In this document: in pieces, positions 21,377-31,726 of the stretch
Numbering within the stretch: the first letter of the stretch is position 1
Layout: each line of letters starts with the position of its first letter
Assembly (NCBI GenBank): GCA_008828725.1
Contig: MEHQ01000040.1
Span: 39,659-103,658, forward strand
Origin: Saccharina japonica
Taxonomy: Eukaryota; Sar; Phaeophyceae; Laminariales; Laminariaceae
Reading direction: 5' to 3'
Length of the DNA: 64,000 bases
Made by a program: the position numbers and the translations under genes
Notes under the pieces: generated by a model
Databases searched by the model: none
Seen by the model: the letters and a program-made list of their open reading frames with translations, nothing else
Told to the model about the DNA's origin: nothing

Positions 21377-22055
21377 TTGTCAGACTTCCTTGTACACCAG
21401 ATTGTTTTTTTCATGCCACACAGGTATGTTTCTACGTTACGTAGGCTAGTTCAAGTTGAGTCTAATGTTTTATTCAACCGTCGAAGGCCCACGCCGTTGT
21501 TCAGAGATATGTTCGGTATTTTTCCAAACGCGTTATATGATCCCCTGTCGACCCGTTACCGGACGTTTTGTTTTCCAATTTATGTATACATTTGTTCACC
21601 GGAAGTTAGGAAGTTTTGTTTTTATTTTTGTATCTGGGCTTTAGAGAATCCCAAATTCCTGACAAAAACAGAAGCACACACGCCCTTCGTCAACGGGTCG
21701 AATTGGGCTCACAGAATACGTGTGAACAAAAATCAGAATAGATAGGTCTCTAACAAGACGCACGTTTGGGCCTTTATGCGGTAAAGGTGTAGATTGTACG
21801 GCGTTGCGTCGTGATTACTTAGTTTCAGTATGGGACCAGCTGTGTTGTTGGATGCGACATACTATTGGTCCAATGATATCAGCGAAAAGGGGCTTACACG
21901 AAACGTTTATCATACATATCTTACGAGTCCTGGAACCGTGCATAAACAAAAATGACATACATACGAAGAAAAGCGGTTTCTTCCGAGACGAAGGCCTGGC
22001 TCTTGTTGACCCCTCTAAAGGCCCGTGGTCGGTAGAGACACATTTTCGCCGATAG
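21377..22055 (+). pseudogene. Decayed gene of unknown function, two frames
   Basis: A first frame (21377-21745) reads like protein from MPHRYVSTLRRLVQVES onward, with FRDMFGIFPNALYDPLS and a Cys/Phe-rich hydrophobic stretch near CSPEVRKFCFYFCIW. It overlaps a second frame that is open from 21726 to 22055 and contains RRTFGPLCGKGVDC and VWDQLCCWMRHTIGPMIS. A single shift near 21725-21745 would make one frame of about 225 codons. Third positions are not GC-biased, unlike the 8.7-kb remnant. No family is recognised. The second part is identical in both copies. Confidence 0.45.
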
Positions 22056-22194
22056 CGCCAGCCCTACAGTAAGACCTCAATCATCTAAAACACTAGGCAC
22101 GTTACCCTCTCCACTGCTGATGGCAGTCAGTATGATACCAAATATTTGACTACTGCTGTAATCGATACTATAAAAAGAATGCGTGTAGGCACCC

Positions 22195-22960
22195 GTGATC
22201 ACCGCTGTCGCCACCGCTGTGGGCCATTTGTTTTTCATTGTTCGCGCGTTGTTTCTAAATATGCCCACCGTGAGTGTTCGATCACCCGCCGAGGCGACGA
22301 AAGTCGCGTTTTGTCGCCGGTGGCGTCTTTCGCTTGTTCTCTTTTACCGTGATATCAAAGGCAGCACAGTGAGACCGGACAGAAGCACGACGTCGATTTG
22401 GTTTCGGGGGAAGGTGGATAGTCCTTGCTTGGGCTCACGTTGTGTTCCCGCGAGGCGGTAGTAGTTTGAGTGACAGCTTCCTTGCCTTGCACATCGCCCT
22501 CCTTCGTCTGTGGCCGGCCGTTCTCTGTTGGTCCAAACTCTCAAGCGCGCGCGACGCAATGGGTGGAAATGTTATGGGTGGCGTCGGGGGAGGAGTCCCG
22601 CGAGGGGGCGGACGACCTCCGGGACTTCTTTGCAAAGGTACCCCCGCTGTTGTACTGTGCGCGAACGCCGTTTTGCTCAGCATATTTGCACCTCAGTTAC
22701 CCAAATGTTTAATGGATCATCTTGCTCTTACATTTGTGGCCGAAACGATGCGCGAGGGGTTTATTCAGCGACAACCCCCTTCCCCCCCTCCCCCGGAGAA
22801 GGAATTCTCGACTGCAGCTGATATCACGGGTTTCTGCCGCCACGAACGGCACGTCCAGATTGAATCACTCCTCTGTCCACCTGCCCCGCCGGGCTTCTAC
22901 AATCCCCCACCAGTGCAACAAAAGCCCCCGATATTCGTGCTGCTTTCTGCGGTTCTGTAA
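22195..22960 (+). pseudogene. Coding-like region, several frames
   Basis: A frame to 22461 contains a hydrophobic segment (VGHLFFIVRALFLNM) followed by basic sequence. An overlapping frame, 22442-22960, contains a Gly/Pro-rich part and then LALTFVAETMREGF, a Pro-rich stretch and FSTAADITGFCRHERH. In the next 100 bases another frame (IQQTKNKIAACTQQVEQAKF) is protein-like. No family is recognised. A 2-bp CG difference near 22547 shifts the frame between copies, so at least one copy is broken. Confidence 0.35.
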
Positions 22961-23005
22961 GATCCAGCAGACGAAAAACAAAATTGCCGCTTGTACCCAG
23001 CAGGT

Positions 23006-23397
23006 TGAACAGGCAAAGTTTCCATGTACCGGGCCAGCTTTAAATTAATTTAATTCCGCGGGCGAAGCCCGCGAAAAATTGTGGAAACCCCGTGCTGTAC
23101 GTAAAAAATGATAAAAGACAACAGCAGATACGTCTTTGTGATGCGATGATACGCCCACTCTGCGGTTCGATGTGACGATCGATGCCGACTACGAGTGTTG
23201 AACATTATCACTGCTACCGGCATGCCGTGTACGGCCGTGGTAGCAGCCTGTGCAGTAAGCGCACTGCTGCTCAAAAGTGCTACTCGTATGTTCTTGCAAT
23301 ATCTTTACTTGCAATATCTTTACGGTTGGTGTTTTCAACAATAGCTACTTCTTATGTCCCGGAACCACTACTGTACAGAGTAGCCTACGAAACAGCA
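23006..23397. other. Copy-1-specific sequence with small GC hairpin
   Basis: Absent from copy 2. A perfect hairpin, CGCGGGC-GAA-GCCCGCG, lies at about 23056-23073. Its style resembles the hairpins at 31280-31327 and 48095-48140. No gene recognised. Confidence 0.5.
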
Positions 23398-24012
23398 CAT
23401 CGCGTATGATCGCGAGCACAGGGAGTACCAAATTGTCAGGACATTGCGCTCTTCGTTTTTCTTCGATTCGCGACGGACACCATATTTTGCCACTGGGAAG
23501 GAGTTCTTCTATGTAAATACGCACAGCAGCACATACAGCAAGGTATACTGCATGCATGCACAATAATACGTGGCGGCGGTACTCTCCTGGAGCTAACACA
23601 GCACGTGGTATATAAGTTCACGAATCCATGCAGAAGTGTAGACCAAGTGTAAATACTTAGTCTGGTAGCTTGTTGTTGGTTGTAACGCGTGTACACACGT
23701 GACAAGTATATTGAGAGCATTCAGTTGTTTGCTATTGTAATGACGCCAATCATGACACCCGAGCCTTGTTCCACCGTAAACGAACGCGATGGCGAATGCG
23801 CGCCACATGTATGCTTATGCAAGGCTTACACCGGTCCTATCGCAACCCGAACGAACTTTCTCTCTACGCTCCCTGTTTGCCACTAAAAGGTAAACTTTGC
23901 TAGGCACTGATCCGCTGCTTCAAGTCCGTACTAACAGCGACGATGCGGCTTTCATAGTGTAGAGACACTGTGTTGTTTACTCAAAGGGTTCCAGGCCCGC
24001 TGCTGATCAGCT
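23398..24012. other. Unassigned region
   Basis: No gene or repeat family recognised. The copy 2 counterpart is 57403-58016, with scattered substitutions. Confidence 0.4.
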
Positions 24013-24680
24013 GTGAACGGAATCGGCGTTCTACTTCCCATCGGGAAAAACCCCGCCAACAGTCCCCCCTCTCACACTAATACTGCCAGCGTCACAGCCT
24101 TTTCTACCCACGCCGACCGTCGAACCACACACACGCCCCCGCCTGCATTAACACCCCATGGCTTCGTCCGCCTCTGCTCTATGCCCAGCACAAGCAGAAA
24201 CACACGGGACTGTGGAAAAGCTTTAGCTTCTTGTGACGCGTTGACTCTCAGGAATATAGTGTCTGCACTGAAGGCCAACCCGAAACTGGCCGGTCAGCAT
24301 TCACCATTTGCTTGGCCATCTTTTTGCAGCATCGGGTCAACGCGCTCTTCCGCCTCGGCTGGGCAAGTGATCCTTGGGGTTGCTCCGTTGTCCGTAATGC
24401 CGCTCGCCTTCGACCCCTCAGGACGAGGTTGTACACGTCGCTTTGAACCTCTGGCCGGCCGGTCAACAAATCTTGTTCAGGTCTTGCAGAAGCTTCATAC
24501 GAGCTCTCCGCAAAGTCAAGCTTATTATTCTCCGCAGGAGCAGGACGGTTGGAAAGGGATGGTTTCCTGACCGATCACCTGCAAACGGCGCGAACAAATC
24601 CGTCGGCATGGATGACGCATGGGATTATGATACGAGTTTTTCGCACTCGCCCACAACTCAGCACGACTGCTGCAATTGAA
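24013..24680. other. Region open in several frames, coding uncertain
   Basis: A 185-codon plus frame (24013-24570), other plus frames (for example one ending DDAWDYDTSFSHSPTTQHD at 24679) and minus frames all stay open for long stretches in both copies. Several of them read like protein. Because they compete, no strand or frame can be chosen by eye. The copy 2 counterpart is 58017-58680. Confidence 0.3.
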
Positions 24681-25189
24681 AGTGACACATAATGTGCGTA
24701 CGTACAGGCTCGCAGTGCCTAGATACATACAAAACTGGTGCAGACGTGACGTCACGATACGAAGTATCATACCAAGAGAATGGGGTGTCTGCCTGTTGGA
24801 CAGGCATGAAAGCAGCACCTTATCGATAAACTGCTGTGCAACCGTCCATAGTTTACATTCCGCGCCGCGGTCTTATCGAGAAACTACTGTGCGGCCATCC
24901 TCAGCCCTCACATTCGGCGCCGCGGTCTATTTGCGACGTTGGCCGCGTCGGCGTGCTCGTCCCAGCCACCGCACTCTTACAGTAGCATAAAGCACGGTTG
25001 CAATATCATACCAGGTAGATGTTTTACGTTGCCGAACCCTGCCACTGTGGCCTAGACATTCCGCGGGGCCCCTATCACTAGTCCGGCCAAAATCACGGTA
25101 TTTGATCTCGTGTTATAACCCAACGAGGGAAAATAATTTGCAATCACCAGGTCGTACCTTCTTACAAATCGTCTTTCAGTAAAAACAAA
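24681..25189. other. Unassigned region
   Basis: A GCGCCGCGGTCT block is repeated at about 24870-24881 and 24918-24929 within a roughly 48-bp direct repeat. TACCAGGTA at 25009-25017 is absent from copy 2. No gene recognised. The copy 2 counterpart is about 58681-59183. Confidence 0.45.
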
Positions 25190-25765
25190 ATTACTTGCAT
25201 GGAAGTGTGGAAATTGTTTTTCTTTAGTGGTTTTGTGTTGAATTCCATGAACGTTTTTACTTCCAGGTGATTGGATTGGAAGTAAATGAAAACATACTTC
25301 CAGAGAAGAATAACATGAAAGCGAGGGCAATAATTCACCCCCTGCTTCCAGTTTGTACACCGTCCCATCCAAAGTGGGCCCACCCCGATTACAACAGTGT
25401 GTGCAAATAATGAACCGGATATTATAAACTGTGTAGCGAGCAGCGCGAAACCACACTGGACCTGTCTAGTGGCCGCTGGCCCTCTTTAAACGGGAACTTG
25501 CACAGAACCATGGAAGTGTTTTTACTTCAATCGAGGTAAATACGGTTTACTTCCATGAAAGTTTCCACACAAGTCAATCTACTTCCATGGAAGTAAGACC
25601 AAAATTATGGAAGTAAATTTACGTCCATAAATTTTCCCACATAAAGGTCGATTTACTTCCATGAAAGTAAAAAACAAATCATGGATGTAAGCTTTTACTT
25701 TCATGAAGAGAAAAAAACGCCCATGGAAGCAATTATATACTTTCGTGGAAGTAAATGAAAAACAC
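25190..25765. repeat. Cluster of ACTTCC/GGAAGT palindromic words
   Basis: About a dozen ACTTCCATGGAAGT-type sites or half-sites, often with TTTACTTCCATGAAAGTAAA spacing, occur at about 25195-25300 and 25505-25765. The centre ATCATGGAAGT or CCATGG is itself palindromic. It could be a decayed short tandem repeat or a protein-binding cluster; nothing in the sequence decides. Confidence 0.6.
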
Positions 25766-26191
25766 AAAAAATGTGGTAAGACCCGGAATACAGCTTACAA
25801 ACCAGTTTGAACAAATGCTAAAAACAACACCGCACACAGGCTTTCGACAACGGTGAATGCGCCCAGAGGAGGTTAAGATGTGTAAAAATAATGTGATCAT
25901 CTCCAACGGACCCAACCGATAATACAGGTCGTGCATGTGTACTGGAGTATGCTTGCACCCATTGATAATTGCGCATTGCGGTCGTGAGAGGGAGCCTTTG
26001 ATAGTAATATCGATCAAGCTTTGTGCAGTGCCATAGGCACATACAACAACTAACTTCGAAGCAATAGGGACAAGCTGTCTAAAATGCTTCCTCGCTAGCG
26101 ACACCTCCAGCCCCCCGTCCCGTGTTTGAAAGTGACTACACAGGAGAACATATAGAGTAAGTCGATGGTATACCCATCTGCATGGAATTAT
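25766..26191. other. Unassigned region
   Basis: No gene recognised. A short segment at about 26082-26096 is missing from copy 2. The copy 2 counterpart is 59759-60178. Confidence 0.4.
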
Positions 26192-26372
26192 GCACAATGT
26201 GCCGAAAGCCGCCTCACAAGCGGTTCTTGAAAGGGTCCTGCTCACTCCTCATGCGACTCGCCGAACACTTCACGGCGATTCGTTCTTGGTGCAAGGAATG
26301 TCTGCTTGGTCAGTGAAAACATTACTTTGTTGGGATGCAAGGCTCTATGGTCATGTGACTACGGCCAAGCGT
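26192..26372 (+). repeat. Dispersed repeat DR1
   Basis: Full-length member of the family also seen at 20643-20838 (minus) and 1388-1490 (partial). It has the same blocks and the same GACTACGGCC end. It lies directly upstream of a coding-like region. Confidence 0.7.
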
Positions 26373-26469
26373 GACCATGAGTACGTTTCGGAGGGAAATG
26401 CGTACAATCTCACCTTGATGTGGCAAAATTCAGCACCGGGTGCAGCTGGCTATAGTCTCTCATATTCGG

Positions 26470-26961
26470 CTTGAACTCGTCGAGGGCTCCACCTGAGGTA
26501 TGTCGCTTTGGTGCGTTCGTAATTGAGACGGTGCACAAGATATGTGGAGAAAACAAAAAGCGGCAAGACGGTTTTGTTGACAACTGGCCACAGTGATTCA
26601 GGCCAACAGTCTCCTGTATCTCAATATGTACGCATGGAAAAATGTTCCGGGTCCAGCGCGCCTGAGGCCCGACCTGACGGTACTCGCTCACACGTGGTGT
26701 ATCCTAAAGACATGTTGTCTGCTGTAATTCAGGTAGGTTCTATTATCTTGTACAACTTATCTTCAGCGAAACGTGCCACCGGCTGGAGAGAAGTATCTTG
26801 CCTCAAGACTTGCCAGTACACTCCAACGTATCGCCGTGCTTGCTATGAGAGAACGCGTTCGCAATTTCTCGTCGTGCGTGGACCCTACGTACGCCTGCTA
26901 CAACTTGCTGGCGTCACTGCGCCAATTTGAAGCTGCGGGCGACCAGAAGGGTAAAAAATAA
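26470..26961 (+). pseudogene. Decayed or short-intron gene of unknown function
   Basis: Three coding-like stretches follow in changing frames: one with ETVHKICGENKKRQDGF (stop at about 26595 in copy 1), one at 26581-26727 with LLYLNMYAWKNVPGPARL and DLTVLAHTW, and one at about 26765-26961 with PPAGEKYLASRLASTLQR and CYNLLASLRQFEAAGDQ. Between the second and third lies a GTAGGT...TTATCTTCAG stretch of only 34 bp that could be a tiny intron. Helical, alanine- and leucine-rich sequence at the end looks genuinely protein-like. No family is recognised. Confidence 0.4.
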
Positions 26962-28340
26962 GCGATGTGGGGTACGGACAAGTTCAACAGCTACACCTAC
27001 CAGCCAATTTGACACGCATCGCGTTTGTTGCGGTGTACACCGCTCAACCTTCAAGGAGGCCTCAAGGAACCATCCCTTCGCGCCATCTGCTCAGCCCTCA
27101 ACTAACCTCACCTTGACGTGCTGGTATTCTTCCCGAAGGTCTGCGTTTCTCGCGTAGCGTGCTCTTTCCTTGAAACCCTAGTGGTTCATAATCGAGCCCC
27201 CGGCGGACACTACGGCGTTTGATATCTCATCCATCGCTGACCCAGGTAGACCACCTTGCTTTATGTCATGAAGCAGCACCGGACAGAGAAAAAGGCGTCA
27301 GGTAAACGTACTCTTACCTCATATCTTGGTTTACTTGAGTAGCTGACATGGCAATACGATGACAGTTGTCCGGCAATACGAACAGAAGAAAACCGTTCAC
27401 AGCAAACAGCAGCTGAGGCAGCTATTTTAAAACGCAGTTGACACCTGCGTACTACTGCCAGTACAGCACCAACCACAGCTCTTGTATCTGCCACTGCTGC
27501 ATCAAGTTCGCGTTGATACTGCTGTAATACCAGGTACTTGCTGCAGTATAAAGTACCGCCTACGTACGTACGTACATGGTGTGACTGCAATATGTGCAGT
27601 AGAAAGCCGCAGACCGCAGCACCTGCACTCGTAGCAGCCGCAGAAATCGGAATCAATGGACATAGTATAGCTCCCATTACAACAGCAGCGGTGTACCGGG
27701 GTCACCGCTGCTGTCTGCTGTCCCGTGCCGGTACATGACGTGATGGGTGTTGTCAACAATACGTATGTACTGCTTTGCTGTAGAACACCAACAACCGTAG
27801 CCAATGCAGCCAAGGCAAGCAACACAGCTCGTACTACCGGCAGCAGCAACCGTAGTGTTTCCTTCTACTGCTGCTGCTTCATGGGTTGCGTTGTTGTTGC
27901 CGTTCCTATTGCCTTGGCTGCAACACGCTGGTTACTGCTGTCTGTCTCTGAACGTCAGCACTGCTGCTGTAGTATGCGGCCCCACAAACGCACCCAGAAC
28001 GTAGCGAAACGACGAGTACGGGAAAACGACACCCAACCAGCCAATCAAACAAAGGTACTCGCGTAAACCCCACAGCCCAACTCACGCTGATGCAACATGT
28101 TGCGGGCCTTGCAGCTCCGTGGCCTTGCAGCTCCGTGTACAGCACACAACACGTACTCGCCCGCTCAGGCCAAGGTCGTGTTGTGGCGTGCTCAGGTGTG
28201 CTGCTGGTTGTCGAAGCAGGAGGTCGCCCTCACCACAAAAACGAGCTATTGGGAGCCCAACGGTACGGGTAGATTGAGCCCCAGCTTATGAGAGTCTAGG
28301 GGTGCGTGTAGAGGGAGATCAAGGTGTTTGAAATGCCGGG
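26962..28340. other. Unassigned region rich in CTG/CAG words
   Basis: No gene can be assigned. Many CAGCAG and CTGCTG words occur at about 27470-27980, and TACCAGGTA lies at 27528-27536. Open frames of 80-115 codons on both strands are conserved with the surrounding sequence and show no domain. A short CCTTGCAGCTCCGTG duplication lies at about 28108-28137. The copy 2 counterpart is 60949-62328. Confidence 0.4.
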
Positions 28341-28530
28341 TGTTTGCGTGCGAAGAGCGATGCAATGGTCTTGCGGCGCGATGCAAAGCAAGTGCGGCGC
28401 GATGCAAAGCAAAATAACGTCTCCTGATTGGCCAGTGCAAAGCAAAAATGGGTTTCCATTCATTGGATGCATTACGATGCAAAGAAAATGGAGCGATATG
28501 ATTGGTCAATGCATAGCAGATCTGGCCCGG
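28341..28530 (+). repeat. Short imperfect GCGATGCAAAGCAA repeats
   Basis: Words such as GGCGCGATGCAAAGCAA recur at about 28375-28411, with looser forms (AGTGCAAAGCAAA, ACGATGCAAAG, CAATGCATAGCAGA) out to about 28540. The copy 2 counterpart is 62330-62520. Confidence 0.55.
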
Positions 28531-28551
28531 TGCATAGCAGACCTCGCCAGG

Positions 28552-29617
28552 TGATTCGCCAACAAAACCCTCGCCCTGCCTTGGCCCTCCGCCCCCGCAA
28601 TTCCCCGATATGATAAGCCTTCCTTCCACTTTGCAGATCCACCAGCAGCGGATGGGGAACATGGACGGCAACACTGAGAGGGAATTAAGGGCCAAGGTAA
28701 CGGCGAAAGGGGCTCAGCTCTCCGCCGGATCACGCGAGCCTGCGTCTGCGGCCGTCGCTGGTCTAAGCGAAGCAAGCGCAAGATTCGATCTCGCCAACCC
28801 TGTCTAGACAACAATGTCTGTAGACGTCTGGGTGTTGAGGTTGGCGTTAGTTGGCTTTTGTGTTGACCCTGGTTTCAATGGGGCCAGTGCTTTCATGCGT
28901 GGGAATGCATAAAGCTTCGGTTCCCCAGGGAATGGGCGGGTGCGAATGGGTTCGTGGGCTGAGATGCCGCGACTAAATGGCATATGCAGCGGTATTGCAG
29001 ATATGCAAGCAGTAGGCGTACTACTACTGCAGTATAAACTAAGAAAGGACATGTGACGATGATCATTGGGTTACACGTTCTTTGAGATGGCTTAAGAGGG
29101 GGAGGGCTGACTCCCAATTATTTTGTGCTTGTTGTATGAACTCCAGCAGTAGAGGCCCCTCTACAGTGCAGGTCGAGTGGTGCGGGCTGCCCGCTATGGT
29201 GCCGGCGAACCAGCTTTGCACAGGTACACACCTCTGACAGATCATCATCTAGATCATCTAGGTCATCTAGATCCTTTTTGGCCGATATGGACAAGTTGTG
29301 CATTATATCTACATCATACATATCCTACCCCGCAAAACGTGTACATATCATGCAGACCATACAGATCCCACCCAGGTAAACATGTGCAGGTTATACAGAG
29401 CATACATATCCCACCCACGCAAATATGTGTGAAGAATCTACCGTAAATAATACAGATCCCACCTAGGCAACCACGTGTAAAATAGCTAGATCATACAGAT
29501 CCTACCCAGCCAAATGTGTGCGTTATTTCTACATAATACATATCCCATCAGTGAACGATGATCTATTCCCCGCAGATCCCACAGATCACTATCGGCAAAC
29601 ATGTGCAGATCACGCAG
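28552..29617 (+). repeat. Segment X in copy 1
   Basis: This block occurs three times in the window: here, at 56335-57401 (diverged) and at about 62537-63600 (nearly identical). Its first 256 bases contain a protein-like frame ending at 28807 (QRMGNMDGNTERELRAKV, then AGLSEASARFDLANPV). The last part is the start of the 43-bp minisatellite. Confidence 0.75.
28810..29239. other. Unassigned part of segment X
   Basis: No gene recognised. It is present three times in the window, with version 56595-57020 the most diverged. Confidence 0.4.
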
Positions 29618-29950
29618 ATCATACAGATCCCACCCAGGCAAACATGTGTGTAAGAGCTAGGCCGTACAGATCCCACCCAGGCAAACATGTGTGAAATATG
29701 TAGATCATACAGATCCCACCAGTGAAACATGACTTGGGTCCCGCATATCAGATACAGTAGATACCATCAGTGTCTAAATCCACAGATCCTACAGATCACG
29801 ACCGAAAAACGTGTGCAGATCGTACAGATCCCACCCAGGAAACAAAATGTGAAAAATCTACTGTAGATCACACAGATCCCATCCAGGCAAACATGTGTGT
29901 AAGAACTAGATCATGCAGATCCCATCCAGGAAAACACAAATATGTCAGGA
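29240..29950 (+). repeat. Minisatellite, unit about 43 bp
   Basis: Repeated unit of the form ACAGATCCCACCCAGGCAAA, then CATGTGTG and a variable TAGATCAT part. The clearest adjacent units are near 29625-29710. Many units are degenerate. Copy 2 (63228-63905) lacks exactly one 43-bp unit there (offset change 33988 to 33945). Confidence 0.75.
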
Positions 29951-30122
29951 GACATGTCAAGCAAGGCAAAACATGCGCTGTCAAGGGTGTAGGGACGAAG
30001 TGTTCCACACTAAAACCTAGTAGTTTGGTGTCAAGTCACGGCATGTCAAGGCAAATCTGCTGTCTGTCAAGGGTTGAAAGTCCTGTCTCTTGACATCTAT
30101 GGGCAAACATGTGTGCAAGGGC

Positions 30123-30252
30123 TATAACGGGGGACCATAGTAAATACGCCGAACACGGTACACACAAAAAACCTATACTATTTAACCTAGTCTTTTTTTA
30201 CTCGCCAAAGTAAAATTTGGTCCCTACTTTTTATGGCCCCTCCCGTTCATAG
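30123..30252. mobile_element. Small inverted-repeat element, member 1
   Basis: The left end reads ATAACGGGGGACCATAGTAA and the right end complements to GAACGGGAGGGGCCATAAAA. The terminal ACGGG-GGACCATA is therefore inverted and imperfect. TA lies at both outer edges. About 130 bp, no coding capacity. The copy 2 counterpart is outside the window. Confidence 0.5.
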
Positions 30253-30479
30253 GATCATACACGTGCCAACCGAAAAGACACGAATTTAAACCCGCAGATC
30301 ATACAGATCACGGATATATTGTCCAAAAGAAGCTAGATCCCACACAATAGGATTCGATATGTCCAAGGTGTTGCCAGAAGGTCGCGAGTACCAGTGTACG
30401 AACGTGCGGAGTAAGTGCTGGTAGCCGCATAGTAATCAAAATCATGGTTGGCCTTATTTTACCGTACGCTGGGATCGTC

Positions 30480-30578
30480 CAGAAAATAGCCTAAACGGTC
30501 CACCAAAAACCTATATATTTACCTATTTTCACTAACAAAAATTGGTCCTATTAACTATGGTCTCCCGTAATGGTGTAT
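30480..30578. mobile_element. Small inverted-repeat element, member 2 (right part)
   Basis: Matches the right half of 30123-30252 in the same orientation (CCAAAAACCTATA, TTGGTCC, CTATGGTCTCCCGT). The terminal block is complementary to the left end of member 1. The left end could not be located. The two members may also act as a single 455-bp inverted-repeat element. Confidence 0.45.
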
Positions 30579-31726
30579 ACCGGCACTAATAAAGGGACCA
30601 CCAATCAATGCATTGAACAACACGCTGAGGATAACACAGCCCCTGACATTAATGCCGGGGGCGATTTTCTCCACAAAATGGGTTTCCATGGGTTTCCATA
30701 ATTGTTAATGTTTCCCTCGGCGTTTGTACTCTCCCCGTTGTCGCGACAAACAGCCTAAGACTTAAGACTTGACACATGAATCCGTCCGAGGGGCTGGGTT
30801 ATCTTATCACCCGGGTGATACATACGGTGCTGCATATATACAACTATGTCCGGAAAAGCAAGGTCCGTTTCGGTATTAGTACGAATGCTGAACATTCCTT
30901 ATATTTCCGGGCAGAGCGGTTGTGTGTATACAGGGAGGGGGTATAGTCGTTGGAGAGCCGTTAGGAGAGCCGTTTAGAGCGTAGAGTTTTGTACGTAGAC
31001 TTGAGAACTTCACCTGCGCTATTGGGGGACAAAACACTTGAAATTTTGAGTGGTATATGACAGCACTATTAATATTAGGAAAAGGGCTTGCTGGTACTAA
31101 GCATCAGATCATATCACGAAACACAGTAACCAAGCAGAAAAGTAAAATTATCATAATATGACGTAACACACCAACGGCAAGCAGCAGAGGAGCAGCCGCC
31201 GCTGCCATATATAGCAGGCGAGGTAGTGTTATTGCTGGTTCCTTTACGTACGCCTGTACACTTTCTAGGTATACGAGTATACAAGGGGGGCTTCGCCGCG
31301 GAGGGCCGAGGCCCGCCTGCGGCTCCGTGTATACCCGTAAACGATGAACGGCGAACCGATGCCTTAGAAGCAACGGTACTGCCAAGGGATGAACGACCGT
31401 GTTTAAAATGAAAAGATGGAAAACAGAAAATCGCGCATGCCAGTAACGGTCACGAATGTTGAGCAAGCAAGGCCTTAAATGCGACGGTGCTGGTAAGGGG
31501 TGATCAACGGCGTATAACAAAAACAAAATGAAAATAGCTCAAATAGAAAATTGCATTGTCGTATTTTACATATGCACGACGAATAATGTGTAACTTACTC
31601 AAAAAAAAAATGAAACATAATCCTCGCATTTTGATTGGTATTATTGTCGCAAACCTTCCACCACCACCGCCGCTGCCGTCACGCAAAAAAAAAAGAATGT
31701 GCCATGCCATCCATACTCTATCCCTT
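30579..31726. other. Unassigned end of copy 1
   Basis: No gene recognised. It contains a GC-rich hairpin (31280-31327) shared with the end of the copy-2 insertion. Two related blocks near 31361 and 31472 (GCCTTA, then GACGGT or AACGGT, then AAGGG-TGA-CAACG) form a direct repeat of about 111 bp. A CACCACCACCGCCGCTGCCG stretch and an A run close the unit at about 31660-31692. Confidence 0.45.
31280..31327 (+). repeat. GC-rich hairpin shared with the copy-2 insertion
   Basis: TACAAGGGGGGCTTCGCCGC followed by a GGGC/GCCC stem and GCCTGCGGCT. The complement of 48095-48142 gives the same sequence with few changes. It looks like the terminus of a repeat family. Confidence 0.6.

Larger units (their letters stand above)
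1..31726 (+). repeat. Giant tandem repeat unit, copy 1
   Basis: The sequence starting at base 1 recurs from 31727 in the same orientation, and the match can be followed through nearly the whole unit. Quiet stretches show only a few substitutions per kilobase by eye. The true unit boundary is unknown because the window starts inside or at the edge of the unit. Differences between copies are concentrated in satellites, transposons and N-marked joins. Tandem duplication of a chromosomal block is the simplest reading. Two haplotypes wrongly placed in tandem by the assembler is a real alternative. Confidence 0.95.

Noticed and set aside
24013..24570. A 185-codon plus-strand gene
   Set aside because: Competing plus and minus frames are equally open in both copies and none has a recognisable feature, so no gene call is made.
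20597..26474. Protein family encoded by DR1 (similar peptides from 20643-20838 and 26192-26372)
   Set aside because: Differences between members fall at all codon positions and include many replacements, which fits a non-coding repeat better.
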